From: Vibrio sp. SCSIO 43136
GTDB taxonomy: Bacteria > Pseudomonadota > Gammaproteobacteria > Enterobacterales > Vibrionaceae
Length of the DNA stretch: 64,000 nucleotides
Direction of reading: 5' to 3'
Assembly (NCBI RefSeq): GCF_023716565.1
Contig: NZ_CP071849.1
Coordinates: 1 to 64,000, forward strand
Notes under the pieces: model-generated
The model's database searches: none
Told to the model about the DNA's origin: nothing
The model's input: only the letters and a program-made list of their open reading frames with translations
Part shown: positions 46,719-55,470 of the stretch, piece by piece
Numbering within the stretch: position 1 is the first letter of the stretch
Layout of the letters: every line of letters begins with the position of its first letter
Translations under genes and position numbers: made by a program

Positions 46719-47738
46719 ATGAGTAAAAAAGAAGAATTTCAGAAGGCTACGGAAAACCTGCGCAAAGCAGTCCCGCTAATGATCAAAAATCAGGTGCCTA
46801 CAACACCGAGCAACTACGCTCTGTGGTACACCTATGTTGATAATACTTTGCCTGAACTTAACCGCGACTTAGACCAAGTGATTGATGAGTTCGGTATTTG
46901 CCCATCAGCGCAGACAGACGCTCTGTACCGTACCCATGTTGCTCAAAAAACAGAAACGGATGTCGCTCACATGCGCCTAAGTTTGGAGCGCCTGCTGAGT
47001 GAAGTGGGTCATTCAATGAATGACACATTGAATAACACCAGCGCCTTCCAGAACCAAATGGACAAGAGTTTTGGCAGCCTTGAACGCATGGAAGATGACG
47101 GTTTATCTTTCGAAGAGGTGATGGGGTTAGTTCGCAAGCTTTTGGTGGAATCGAAAGATATTCGCCACACAACCCAATTTTTGAACAACCAACTCAACAC
47201 CGCCAGCAGTGAAATCGAGCAGCTAAAAGAGAAACTAGAAAAGGTTCAGCAAGACTCCTTATATGATGGATTGTCTAGCTTGATGAATCGCCGTGCTTTC
47301 GATAAAGACATGGAAGCTTACACTGCGTCGGGCGAGCCGTTTAGTTTGATCCTACTCGATATCGATCACTTCAAGAATTACAACGATCAATTTGGTCACC
47401 TGTTTGGCGATATGGTGATTAAGTCGATAGCGAAAAGATTGCAAACCAGTTGCCGTGAAGGCATTGCGGCCTATCGTTTTGGTGGCGAAGAGTTTGCGTT
47501 GATCTGCCCAAATAAGCAGCTTCGTTTGGCGATTCGATTTGCAGAATCCGTGCGCACCAGTCTTGAGAAGCTCAAGATCCGTGATAAACGAACGGGTAAA
47601 CAGGTAGAGTCGATCACTGCCTCTTTTGGTGTTGCTGAGTTCCAACCCGATGAAACCGCCCATGACTTGGTCGACAGAGCCGATATTCAGCTCTACGAAG
47701 CTAAGCGTCTGGGACGAAATCGAGTGTTGCCGATATAG
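46719..47738 (+). CDS. Diguanylate cyclase (GGDEF domain)
   Basis: A 339-residue cytoplasmic protein. The first 165 residues are helical and start PLMIKNQVPTTPSNYALWYTYVDN, a sensor-like domain seen in several Vibrio cyclases; a coiled segment (about 165-180) leads to the GGDEF domain. Active-site residues are present: LLDIDHFKNYNDQFGH and RFGGEEF (GGEEF at 255-259). The inhibitory I-site RxxD is changed to REGI (246-249), so feedback inhibition by c-di-GMP through this site is unlikely. The product is c-di-GMP. There is no membrane segment. Confidence 0.92.
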   Translation: MSKKEEFQKATENLRKAVPLMIKNQVPTTPSNYALWYTYVDNTLPELNRDLDQVIDEFGICPSAQTDALYRTHVAQKTETDVAHMRLSLERLLSEVGHSMNDTLNNTSAFQNQMDKSFGSLERMEDDGLSFEEVMGLVRKLLVESKDIRHTTQFLNNQLNTASSEIEQLKEKLEKVQQDSLYDGLSSLMNRRAFDKDMEAYTASGEPFSLILLDIDHFKNYNDQFGHLFGDMVIKSIAKRLQTSCREGIAAYRFGGEEFALICPNKQLRLAIRFAESVRTSLEKLKIRDKRTGKQVESITASFGVAEFQPDETAHDLVDRADIQLYEAKRLGRNRVLPI

Positions 47739-47751
47739 ACATATTAGATAC

Positions 47752-47785
47752 GACAAAGCCGACCATAAGGTCGGCTTTGTTTTAT
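47752..47785. terminator. Bidirectional terminator
   Basis: Stem ACAAAGCCGAC / GTCGGCTTTGT with a 6-base loop between convergent genes; T-tracts are usable on both strands. Confidence 0.9.
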
Positions 47786-47798
47786 TATTAGTTTTACT

Positions 47799-48977
47799 TT
47801 AAGCAAACGCTTTATTCGTTTGGCGTTTATCAAGCATGCCACTTAGATAGGTGAGTAGCAAAGCACCAACAACAATCAAAGCACCCGCCCACGGCGTATT
47901 CATAACGCCAGAGCTTGCAACAATCTCACCGCCACCCCATGCGCCTAGGGCAATACCCACATTGAATGCTGCGATATTGAGGCCAGAGGCGACGTCAACC
48001 GCATCGGGTACATATTTCTCAGCTAAAGAAACCACATACACTTGCAGGCCTGGCACATTACCAAAGGCAAACGCACCCCAAATCAAGATGGTCAATACCG
48101 CACTGACTGGGTGGTAAGCGGCTACATTGAATACCAATAAGATACTGGCTAGGCCGACAAAGATAATTTTTAGTGCTTTTACTGGCCCAAGTTTATCGGC
48201 CATTTTTCCACCCCAGATATTGCCGACGGCCACCGAAACACCATACACCAGCATGATAAGTCCAATCGTGCTCTCTCCAAAGCCACTCACTTGTTGCAAG
48301 ATAGGGGCGAGGAAAGTAAACGCAGTGAACGTGCCGCCGTAGCCGAGTGCTGTAATGGCATAAACTAAGAGTAAACGAGGGTGGGTCAAGACCTTTAGCT
48401 GAGCACTGAGCTTAGTCGCTGGTGGTTGTTTTAAGTTTGCAGGGACTAGCCAAGCACTGCCGATTAAAGCGATAAGCCCTAACACTGCGACGGTTAAGAA
48501 TGTCGCCTGCCAGCCAAATGTCTGACCGATATAGGTGCCTAGTGGTACGCCTGTCACCAGCGCAACAGTTAACCCCGTGAACATGATAGCAATGGCACTT
48601 GCCGCTTTGTCTTTACTCACTAGCCCAGTCGCAATCGTCGAGCCAATAGAGAAAAACACCCCGTGTGCTAGACCGGTGAGTATTCTCGCCATCACAAGTG
48701 TCGAGTAGCTAGGGGCTTGCCAAGCTAACAGGTTACCAGCCACAAACAGGGCCATGACAGATAGCAGCACTTTCTTGCGTGGCCAGTTCCCTGTTAGGGC
48801 AGTGAGTACAGGTGCACCAATGGCGACACCTAGGGCATATAGGCTGACCAGCAAACCAGCAGAGGGCAGTGAAACGTTAAGGTCTGCAGCCATAGTTGGC
48901 AACAGGCCAACGATAACAAATTCGGTGGTTCCGATAGCAAAAGCGCTGAGCGTCAGTGCGAGCAAAGCTAATGGCAT
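47799..48977 (-). CDS. MFS efflux transporter (DHA1 type)
   Basis: A 392-residue inner-membrane protein with twelve predicted helices, starting MPLALLALTLSAFAIGTTEFVIVGLLP, the hallmark of the drug:H+ antiporter 1 group that includes E. coli AraJ and YdhP. The motif-A loop reads TGNWPRKKVLL and motif C lies in FTGLTVALVTGVPLGTYIGQ. The open frame extends to 49232 but the family start at 48977 is clear. It is divergent from a LysR-type gene that probably controls it. The substrate is unknown. Confidence 0.88.
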   Translation of the reverse strand: MPLALLALTLSAFAIGTTEFVIVGLLPTMAADLNVSLPSAGLLVSLYALGVAIGAPVLTALTGNWPRKKVLLSVMALFVAGNLLAWQAPSYSTLVMARILTGLAHGVFFSIGSTIATGLVSKDKAASAIAIMFTGLTVALVTGVPLGTYIGQTFGWQATFLTVAVLGLIALIGSAWLVPANLKQPPATKLSAQLKVLTHPRLLLVYAITALGYGGTFTAFTFLAPILQQVSGFGESTIGLIMLVYGVSVAVGNIWGGKMADKLGPVKALKIIFVGLASILLVFNVAAYHPVSAVLTILIWGAFAFGNVPGLQVYVVSLAEKYVPDAVDVASGLNIAAFNVGIALGAWGGGEIVASSGVMNTPWAGALIVVGALLLTYLSGMLDKRQTNKAFA

Positions 48978-49087
48978 AATAAATTCTCTCAAGGTTGGAA
49001 TGCGGGCTATTATCGGTAGAAATTTCATTGTTAAAAACAGTATGATTGGCAAATAACTTTTGTTGATTTGACAAAAATGGAGGGGGC

Positions 49088-49969
49088 ATGCTGACCCGTT
49101 CAGATGATTTAGAAGTGCTCTTGGCGGTGGTGGATACTGGCGGTTTTTCTTCGGCCGCACAGGCGTTAGATATTCAAGTTGCGAGAGTGTCGCGAGCGGT
49201 GACTCGTATTGAGCAGCAACTTGGGACTTCACTGCTCAATCGCACCACACGTCGAGTAGAGTTAACTGACGAAGGCGCACAGTTCGTGGACTCAGTGCGG
49301 CAAGGTCTATTGCTGTTAGAGCAAGCTGAGCAAACGCTAGTGGAACAAGATGCCAAACCCAAAGGTAAACTCCGAGTTGACGCAGTCAGCCCTTTCCTCA
49401 TCCATCAACTCGTGCCCTTGATGCAGGAGTTTAAGCATGAATACCCAGATATTGAGCTAGAGCTGACCTCTAATGAAGGGATCGTAGATCTACTAGAGAA
49501 ACGTACCGATGTGGCGATTCGGATTGGTCGGTTGAGCGATTCGACACTGCATGCAAGGCCGTTGGGAAAAAGCCGCTTGCACATCGTTGCCTCTCCAGCT
49601 TATCTAAAGCGATGCGGGGTGCCACAAAAGATCTCACAAATAACCCAGCATCAATTGCTTGGGTTTTCGGGGGCGAAAACGCTCAATCAATGGCCTCTAC
49701 CTGAGATAGGCAGCATTACCCCCACCATGATTTCTAGTAATGGAGAAACCGTGCGTCAGTTGGCGCTTGCGGGTAATGGCATTGCTTGCTTGTCCGAGTT
49801 CATGCTTAAAGAGGATTTGGAATCAGGTGCTCTGGTGAGTCTATTTAGCGATCAAGTGAACACCGACACTGGGCGAGAGAACGTCAATGCGGTGTTCTAT
49901 AAGTCGTCAGCATTGGCCAAACGAATCTCGGCGTTTATTGATTTTATCCATCCGAGATTGCGTTTGTAG
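49088..49969 (+). CDS. LysR-type regulator
   Basis: A 293-residue LysR-family regulator: N-terminal helix-turn-helix (DLEVLLAVVDTGGFSSAAQALDIQVARVSRAVTRIEQQLG, residues about 4-45) and a C-terminal effector-binding domain. It belongs to the subgroup with the KPKGKLRVDAV linker. It is divergent from the MFS gene with 110 bp between, a usual arrangement for local control. GGAGGG precedes the ATG. Confidence 0.9.
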   Translation: MLTRSDDLEVLLAVVDTGGFSSAAQALDIQVARVSRAVTRIEQQLGTSLLNRTTRRVELTDEGAQFVDSVRQGLLLLEQAEQTLVEQDAKPKGKLRVDAVSPFLIHQLVPLMQEFKHEYPDIELELTSNEGIVDLLEKRTDVAIRIGRLSDSTLHARPLGKSRLHIVASPAYLKRCGVPQKISQITQHQLLGFSGAKTLNQWPLPEIGSITPTMISSNGETVRQLALAGNGIACLSEFMLKEDLESGALVSLFSDQVNTDTGRENVNAVFYKSSALAKRISAFIDFIHPRLRL

Positions 49970-49980
49970 TCGAAGGGCGA

Positions 49981-50496
49981 TTACAGCGCTTGTTCGAATC
50001 CAACTAAAGGCACACGTGTCGAAACAGCGTGCAGTGCAATGTTATGGATCATCTCATCCACTGTTGTGCAGCAGTCTGCTAGGATAGATACCTCATACTT
50101 TTCAGCCGCTGGTGAGATCGCTGTGTGAGTGACACAGTTTTGAGTCATCATCCCGCACACTAACAGTTCGGTAATGCCTTTCTCTGTGAGGGTTTCTTCT
50201 AGCGTTGTCTTTTCAAAACTATCGGCAAAGGTCTTGATTACCACCGTCCCATTTGGGGCTGCTGCCATGATCTCTGGGTGAATTTCTGCCCCTTCGGTAC
50301 CTTCGTTAAAAAATGGAGAGATGCCCATCGCAGGGTCAGCAATGTGCTGAATATGGATAACAGGAATACCTTGTTGGTCGGCTTTGGCGATCGCCTGTTT
50401 AATGTTGCTGAGTGTTTGCTCAGTGTTCCAAAGTGGGAACTGGCCCGCTGGGAAGTAATCATTTTGTAGGTCGATGACAAGAAGTGCTTTGCTCAT
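49981..50496 (-). CDS. Isochorismatase-family cysteine hydrolase
   Basis: A 171-residue alpha/beta hydrolase of the isochorismatase-like superfamily, with the catalytic triad visible as Asp9 (VIDLQNDYF), Lys88 (VVIKTFADSF) and Cys121 (MMTQNCVTH). The family includes nicotinamidases and uncharacterised amidohydrolases; the sequence does not fix the substrate. It is convergent with the LysR gene (11-base gap) and divergent from a GlxA-type regulator, which is its likely controller. Confidence 0.88.
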   Translation of the reverse strand: MSKALLVIDLQNDYFPAGQFPLWNTEQTLSNIKQAIAKADQQGIPVIHIQHIADPAMGISPFFNEGTEGAEIHPEIMAAAPNGTVVIKTFADSFEKTTLEETLTEKGITELLVCGMMTQNCVTHTAISPAAEKYEVSILADCCTTVDEMIHNIALHAVSTRVPLVGFEQAL

Positions 50497-50624
50497 AAGT
50501 AAATCCTTTGAATATTGCTTTGATTGAACAGGTTGTTGTGTCGATGGGGTTATTATGCGACTTGTCGTTTGGTTTGCTCAGAGTCTAAAATGACATTTAT
50601 CGGGCTAAAAACGACAAAGGTAAA

Positions 50625-51563
50625 ATGGATACCCAATTCATCAAGGTTGCGATTTGCCAATATCCGGGGGCACTAAACTCAGCGGTATATGGTTTAGAGG
50701 AGCTGTTTAGCATGGCTAATCGAGCCTGCGACGAGCAAAACCTTGCTGTCAGGTTTGAGCCTCAGATCTATAGGACAGAATCGCTGCCTTCGGAAAGCCA
50801 GCACATCGTTTTGCTGCCACCCAGTGGCGATGAGCAACACTATTTAAACCCGCCCAGCAAATTATTGGAGTGGCTTAGGCAGCAACATCAAGCAGGGGCT
50901 ACGGTAGCCTCTGCGTGCGCTGGAGCCTTTATTCTTAATGCCAGCGGCGTGGTGGCTAAGCGATGTGTCACCACCCATTGGGGGCTGGCAGAACTGTTTC
51001 AATCCCATTTTCGTGACACGCCGTTAGATACCCGAGAGATCTTGATCGATCATGGTGATGTGATCACCGCGGGTGGATTGATGTCGTGGTTGGATTTGGG
51101 CTTAGAACTGGTTTGCCGCTACGCATCGCTTAGCGTGATGCGTCAACTTGGCAAGATACTGGTCATTGACACTGCGCCAAGAGAGCAGCGTTATTACCGC
51201 CAATTTTTGCCTAATGTTAATCATGGCGATAAACCGATATTGCAATCTCAGCAATACGTCAATCAACACTATGCCCAAGTTCTGGTGGTAAGCGAGCTTG
51301 CCAGTCGAGCCAACCTGACGGAACGCACCTTTCAGCGCCGTTTTCTCAAAGCGACGGGATTCAATCCCAATGCTTATATTCAGCAGCTTCGTGTGCAAAA
51401 AGCTTGTGATCTATTGGAAAGCAGTAACGATTCGTTTGAACGAATCGCAATGCTGGTGGGCTATGAGGATGTGAGTGCGTGTCGAAAAGTGTTTACCAAG
51501 CTGATGGGGCTATCACCCAAAGCGTTCCGAATGCGCTTTAGCCGAGAGCCCCAAATAGATTAG
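50625..51563 (+). CDS. GlxA-type AraC-family regulator
   Basis: A 312-residue regulator with an N-terminal DJ-1/PfpI-like domain (about 5-175, with the nucleophile-elbow region VASACAGAFILNASG) and a C-terminal AraC helix-turn-helix pair (ELASRANLTERTFQRRFLKATG; IAMLVGYEDVSACRKVFTKLMG). The Cys in ACAG is at the usual place, but activity in this group is not expected. It is divergent from the cysteine hydrolase gene with 128 bp between, so it probably controls it. Its stop overlaps the convergent permease stop. Confidence 0.9.
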   Translation: MDTQFIKVAICQYPGALNSAVYGLEELFSMANRACDEQNLAVRFEPQIYRTESLPSESQHIVLLPPSGDEQHYLNPPSKLLEWLRQQHQAGATVASACAGAFILNASGVVAKRCVTTHWGLAELFQSHFRDTPLDTREILIDHGDVITAGGLMSWLDLGLELVCRYASLSVMRQLGKILVIDTAPREQRYYRQFLPNVNHGDKPILQSQQYVNQHYAQVLVVSELASRANLTERTFQRRFLKATGFNPNAYIQQLRVQKACDLLESSNDSFERIAMLVGYEDVSACRKVFTKLMGLSPKAFRMRFSREPQID

Positions 51564-52555
51564 AAAATTACGCTATACAGCACACCTGCACCAATCGCCA
51601 TCGACAGCACGACGCTAACAAAGGCAATGATCATCGGTGTTTTGAAGATAGATTTAAGCAAAATCACCTCGGTTAAACTGGCACCAGCACTGCCGATGAT
51701 CAGAGCCATCACGGAACCAAGCGCCATGCCTTTTTGTACTAGAGCAGCACTGAGAGGGATCACGGCAACGGCTCGAATGTATAGTGGGATACCAATCACC
51801 GCAGCCAGTGGTATGGCATACCATTTGTCAGCACCGGCATATTCGGCAATAAACTCAGTAGGGATAAATCCATAGATAAACGCACCAATAGAGACCCCTA
51901 GCAATAGATAGGGCAGTACTTGCTTGAAATCCGCCCAAGTGGTTTGCCAGATTGTTAGCCAACGACTAGGTGTTTTGGCTGTCAGGGTCATGGTCGAATC
52001 TGCGCAGCAACTTACTTCAACTTCTTTAGGAGCCGCTTCGTTGCAGCAGCTGCTTGTTTCCACTTTGGGCTGTGATGAGCAGCCAGATGCTTGAGTGCTT
52101 TGATAAGCCTCTTCTTTGACGTAACGCTCAAATCCCAGTTTCTCCAGCACGTAGCCTGCTGTAACTGATACTCCCATGGATACCATGAAATAAAAAAGTG
52201 CCACTTGCCAGCCAAAGGTCACGACAAAAAGGCCAATGACAATCGGGTTAAGTAGGGGGCTGGCAAACAAAAAAACCATCATAGGTCCAAACCCAGCTCG
52301 GGCACGCAATAAACCTTTTAGGAATGGGATCGTCGAACAGGAGCAAAATGGTGTGATTGATCCCAATAGCGCCGCTATCCAGTAGCCTCGCCCATTCTTA
52401 GAACTCAGGATCGCTTGGATCTTTTCTGGTGTTACATAGCTTTGCAGCACACCGACCAGATAACTGATCACTAAAAATAGAATAGTCAGTTCAGCGGCCA
52501 AAAAGATAAACATATCTAGGGCTTCTTTACCCATTTCGAGCCAGGTTGGGTTCAT
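51560..52555 (-). CDS. ArsP-like permease with a Cys-rich loop
   Basis: A 331-residue permease of the DUF318/ArsP superfamily with eight or more membrane helices and the motif TPFCSCSTIPFLKGLLRA near residue 70. The cytoplasmic loop at about 150-190 has seven Cys in three clusters (GCSS, SSCCN, SCCA), which suggests thiol-reactive metal or metalloid ligands. ArsP itself exports organoarsenicals; the substrate here is uncertain. A perfect inverted repeat lies 18 bp before the start, next to a divergent ArsR-type gene. Confidence 0.85.
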   Translation of the reverse strand: MNPTWLEMGKEALDMFIFLAAELTILFLVISYLVGVLQSYVTPEKIQAILSSKNGRGYWIAALLGSITPFCSCSTIPFLKGLLRARAGFGPMMVFLFASPLLNPIVIGLFVVTFGWQVALFYFMVSMGVSVTAGYVLEKLGFERYVKEEAYQSTQASGCSSQPKVETSSCCNEAAPKEVEVSCCADSTMTLTAKTPSRWLTIWQTTWADFKQVLPYLLLGVSIGAFIYGFIPTEFIAEYAGADKWYAIPLAAVIGIPLYIRAVAVIPLSAALVQKGMALGSVMALIIGSAGASLTEVILLKSIFKTPMIIAFVSVVLSMAIGAGVLYSVIF

Positions 52556-52572
52556 GATTTTTCTCCAGATTA

Positions 52573-52600
52573 ATTTCTATATTTCGAAAAATATAGAAAT
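52573..52600. promoter_or_regulatory. Probable ArsR operator
   Basis: ATTTCTATAT (52573-52582) and ATATAGAAAT (52591-52600) form a perfect 10-bp inverted repeat with an 8-base spacer, 18 bp before the permease start. A second, looser pair TTTATTTC / GGAAATAAA lies at about 52620-52645. AT-rich interrupted repeats are typical of ArsR-family operators. Confidence 0.7.
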
Positions 52601-52794
52601 GTAAGGTGAGGCGCAAGTGTTTTATTTCGATAAAAATGGAAATAAATACTAAGTTTATGAAAATTAGGAAGTAAAAATTTATCCTATTGGAATACCAAGC
52701 GGCAACAAGCTCGCTAAACGTCACTGAGCTTTCAATACACCCATCAGTTGGTTATATTTCTGAAAGTATCGAACTAATGAGAATCTGCCTAACC

Positions 52795-53094
52795 ATGCTG
52801 GAACTTGAAGCCGTCGCCAAAGCACTGAAAGAGCTTGGTCATCCAACTCGTCTATCTATCTACAAAGCGGTCGTTAAGGCCGGGCACCAAGGCGTTGCTG
52901 TAGGTGGTTTGCAGCAGGAACTTGGAATTCCCGGCTCGACGCTGTCGCATCATATCTCCAATCTTTCATCGGCGGGGTTACTTTCTCAGCGTCGAGAAGG
53001 GCGCACGCTTTATTGTGTCGCTGAGTACCAGCAATTAGATAAAGTGATAGACTTTCTTCAAGACCAATGCTGTATCGATGAGCAATGCGATTAG
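52795..53094 (+). CDS. ArsR-family repressor
   Basis: A 99-residue winged-helix repressor: LEAVAKALKELGHPTRLSIYKAV, then the recognition helix GIPGSTLSHHISNLSSAGLLSQRREGRTLYCV. The tail ends DQCCIDEQCD with three Cys, possible metal or metalloid ligands; the alpha-3 ELCVCDL motif is absent (VGGLQQEL). An ATG at 52795 gives the usual N-terminus; 52777 is an alternative, and the frame is open from 52687, but neither ATG has a strong ribosome site. It is divergent from the Cys-rich permease and probably represses it. Confidence 0.88.
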   Translation: MLELEAVAKALKELGHPTRLSIYKAVVKAGHQGVAVGGLQQELGIPGSTLSHHISNLSSAGLLSQRREGRTLYCVAEYQQLDKVIDFLQDQCCIDEQCD

Positions 53095-53128
53095 GTCAAG
53101 ACGCCCTATTATCGAAGGAATGAAGTAG

Positions 53129-53488
53129 ATGGATATTAATCAAGTTGAGTCATTTTTAGAGCGCTGTAAAGGCAGTGAAGCAAGCTATCCTTTTGGTCCC
53201 GAGGCAAGAGTGTATAAAGTCATGGGCAAGATGTTTGCCTTGCTCGCAGAAGGGGACTCCCCCCAGCGAATTACCTTAAAAGCAAAACCTGCCGATGTGG
53301 AAGTATTAGTGGAAGAGTTTGAAGCAATTATCCCAGGCTACTATATGAACAAGCGCCACTGGGTCACAATTTCTTTAGTCGATGAAATTGGTGAGTCCAT
53401 GCTTCAAGACTTGATTGAAAACTCATACCAACTGGTAGTTAAGGGACTAACCAAGGCTGCAAAACAAGAGCTTGCTGACCAAGCATAG
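53129..53488 (+). CDS. MmcQ/YjbR-family protein
   Basis: A 119-residue protein of the MmcQ/YjbR fold, with YPFGPEARVYKVMGKMFALL and the GYYMNKRHWVTISL block. Members have a CyaY-like, putative DNA-binding fold with no proven role. It follows the ArsR gene after 34 bases on the same strand and may be co-transcribed. A hairpin follows. Confidence 0.88.
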   Translation: MDINQVESFLERCKGSEASYPFGPEARVYKVMGKMFALLAEGDSPQRITLKAKPADVEVLVEEFEAIIPGYYMNKRHWVTISLVDEIGESMLQDLIENSYQLVVKGLTKAAKQELADQA

Positions 53489-53510
53489 AGCATCACCTCA
53501 ATTAACCAAA

Positions 53511-53543
53511 ATGCCTGCGTAACTGTGTTGGTTAGGCAGGCAT
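53511..53543. terminator. Hairpin between convergent genes
   Basis: Stem ATGCCTGC / GCAGGCAT around a 17-base loop, between the YjbR-like gene and the convergent siderophore-interacting protein gene. The T-tract is weak, so efficiency is uncertain. Confidence 0.5.
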
Positions 53544-53556
53544 TGCAGCGTTTGAA

Positions 53557-54399
53557 TTAGTTAGAAAACTCTTTTGCATCTTGGCTTTTTAGTACTTTAT
53601 GACCGTCTTCGGTGACCCCTAGTTTCCAATAGCTGCTGAAGTAACTTGCGTCTCTGCTAATGTCCCACTGCTGTGAGAAATAACGGCGGATAGTACGCAT
53701 CTGACTGAACTCTGCAGCGCACCATATTGCAGCGCTACCGTTTTGTTTAGGCAGCTTTTCTATCGCCTGTGACAGATCTTCTGATGCAGGCTCGCTGACT
53801 ACCCACTCAATCTGAATGCCTTTTGGTGCCGATAACGGCTGAATGTCCGATGCACTGGTGACTTGAATAAATGCATGTCCTTTGGCATCAGGTGTTAAGT
53901 CTTCAAGGGCTGCTGCTAACGCAGGTATTGCCGTCATGTCTGCGGCGTAAATTACCGTTTCTACTTTGGTATTGATCGGCTTACGTGGCCCGGGACCTGC
54001 GACATTGATGGTATCACCAACATTAGCGGTTGCCGCCCATTGTCCCGCAAGCCCACTACCAACCTCTTGGCTATCATGGGTATGTTTAACGAAATCAATC
54101 GTTAGCTGTTTATTAGTACTATCAAAGCTACGTATGGTGTAGGTGCGCATCATTGAGCGCTCACCCTCCGACAGTTGGCTCAGGTCGGTGCTGCCTTGTG
54201 GGGTAAATAGTAGCTTAACGTACTGTCCTGCGCAGTCAGGTGGAAACTGGTCGTGCTTTTCAAAGCTGAGGGTTAAGCGGATGTAGTTTTCACTAAGGTT
54301 TTCTTTGCTAATCACGGTAAGTAGCTTAGGTGCTTTACTTGGGCTCATTTTCATAACTCCAGCTTTGATGATGTTTTTCAATGCATTTTTAATAGTCAT
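53557..54399 (-). CDS. Siderophore-interacting protein (ferric-siderophore reductase type)
   Basis: A 280-residue cytoplasmic flavoprotein of the SIP/ViuB family. It has an FAD-binding barrel (MMRTYTIRSFDSTNKQLTIDFV and GLAGQWAATANVGDTINVAGPGP) and a C-terminal NAD(P)H-type domain with AIWCAAEFSQMRTIRRYF. Members reduce ferric siderophores to release iron. No siderophore genes are near. Its start overlaps the stop of the DUF2798 gene upstream (TAATG), so both form one operon, probably under the divergent MarR gene. Confidence 0.88.
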   Translation of the reverse strand: MTIKNALKNIIKAGVMKMSPSKAPKLLTVISKENLSENYIRLTLSFEKHDQFPPDCAGQYVKLLFTPQGSTDLSQLSEGERSMMRTYTIRSFDSTNKQLTIDFVKHTHDSQEVGSGLAGQWAATANVGDTINVAGPGPRKPINTKVETVIYAADMTAIPALAAALEDLTPDAKGHAFIQVTSASDIQPLSAPKGIQIEWVVSEPASEDLSQAIEKLPKQNGSAAIWCAAEFSQMRTIRRYFSQQWDISRDASYFSSYWKLGVTEDGHKVLKSQDAKEFSN

Positions 54400-54902
54400 T
54401 AGCTTCTCAAAAACTCCTCGATTTTAGGTTTGATCGTCATGGAAATGATAATCATTAATGTTATCCCGACAGGCAGTGCTGCTGCAAACGCTTGTGCCCA
54501 ACTTGTCACGAAGTGTTCAAGATCATTAAAGCCAATATTGTTTGCTGCGGTGGAAAATGCCATCAATGATTCCATGATAACGGCCATAATCAGACCTACA
54601 GTCAGGTTCACTTTTTTCTCGCTGCTGTTAGGCATGAACTTGCTCACCAACTTGCTGACTAAATTCATCATAGTGAAGCCAATCGGCATCATGAAGATGG
54701 TGGTGGTGAAAAAGGATGTCGCCCAGTCTTGGAAGAAGCTGTCGCTAAACCCTAGGTTCATATAGGTCATTACCCCAGTTAATGTGCCGCCCATGACGGT
54801 CATCATGGATGCGATCACCATAACTTTTTGCCACAAAGGGTTTTTGCTCGTTTGTGGTGTTGGTGGTGCAACCATCGGCTGAATGTTTGATTGGGTTGTC
54901 AT
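54399..54902 (-). CDS. DUF2798 membrane protein
   Basis: A 167-residue inner-membrane protein with four predicted helices in two repeats (about 30-55, 68-90, 103-125, 140-160), each pair carrying a MxxxMMxGT or similar block; this is the DUF2798 tandem. Its function is unknown. The start at 54902 has GGAGACGAG upstream; the ATG at 54923 does not. It is coupled to the siderophore-interacting protein gene by TAATG and is divergent from marR. Confidence 0.85.
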   Translation of the reverse strand: MTTQSNIQPMVAPPTPQTSKNPLWQKVMVIASMMTVMGGTLTGVMTYMNLGFSDSFFQDWATSFFTTTIFMMPIGFTMMNLVSKLVSKFMPNSSEKKVNLTVGLIMAVIMESLMAFSTAANNIGFNDLEHFVTSWAQAFAAALPVGITLMIIISMTIKPKIEEFLRS

Positions 54903-54937
54903 ATCTCGTCTCCAATGTTGCAATAACTTGTAATTAA

Positions 54938-54981
54938 GTTGATAATGTCAACTATATTGTTATTTGGTTGATGTTGTCAAC
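54938..54981. promoter_or_regulatory. Two MarR-type operators
   Basis: GTTGATAATGTCAAC (54938-54952) and GTTGATGTTGTCAAC (54967-54981) are two copies of one 15-bp palindrome, GTTGA-N5-TCAAC, with 29-bp centre-to-centre spacing, in the gap between the DUF2798 gene and the MarR-type gene. They are likely operators for that MarR protein and would allow it to repress both directions. Confidence 0.85.
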
Positions 54982-55002
54982 TACATTTCTTAGGGTAGAT
55001 CT

Positions 55003-55434
55003 ATGTCAGATATGAAGTCTTTAGAAAACATCTTTGGTTTTATGCACTTACTCAAACGCACCATGCACGCAAAAGTTGAAGAGCTCGACTTAGATTTAGC
55101 GCCAATGCATATCCGAGCGATGAAAATCATCGAGAAACACGCACCCTGTACGGCGGTAGATATCGTCAATGTGCTCTGTCGAGATAAGGCGCAGGTGACA
55201 AGGTTACTCAAGGTATTGATTGACCTTGAACTGATTGAAAAGCAGCCAAATCCAGAAGACAAACGCAGTCAGTTTTTAGTGATTACCGACAATGGAAAAG
55301 CACAGATGGCTCGCTTTAAAGAGATTGAGCAAGAGGTGATTGGGCAGATGACATCGGGATTATCAGAGCAAGAGCTTGATGCATTTCAAGCCATTACCCA
55401 AAAAATGGCGACGAACTTAGGAAAGGGTATCTAG
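55003..55434 (+). CDS. MarR-family regulator
   Basis: A 143-residue winged-helix regulator with the MarR core (VDIVNVLCRDKAQVTRLLKVLIDLELIEKQPNPEDKRSQFLVITDNGKA). Two palindromic operators precede it, so it probably controls itself and the divergent DUF2798/siderophore-interacting operon. A perfect 13-pair hairpin follows. Confidence 0.92.
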   Translation: MSDMKSLENIFGFMHLLKRTMHAKVEELDLDLAPMHIRAMKIIEKHAPCTAVDIVNVLCRDKAQVTRLLKVLIDLELIEKQPNPEDKRSQFLVITDNGKAQMARFKEIEQEVIGQMTSGLSEQELDAFQAITQKMATNLGKGI

Positions 55435-55436
55435 CT

Positions 55437-55466
55437 AACATAGGCAGCAGTCATGCTGCCTATGTT
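55437..55466. terminator. Hairpin between convergent genes
   Basis: Perfect 13-pair stem AACATAGGCAGCA / TGCTGCCTATGTT with a 4-base loop. It lies between the MarR gene and the convergent GyrI-like gene; the T-tracts are short. Confidence 0.7.
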
Positions 55467-55470
55467 GCGT

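Noticed and set aside
52687..52794. Longer start for the ArsR gene
   Set aside because: The first 36 codons do not fit the family and overlap the promoter region. The start at 52795 gives a typical ArsR N-terminus.
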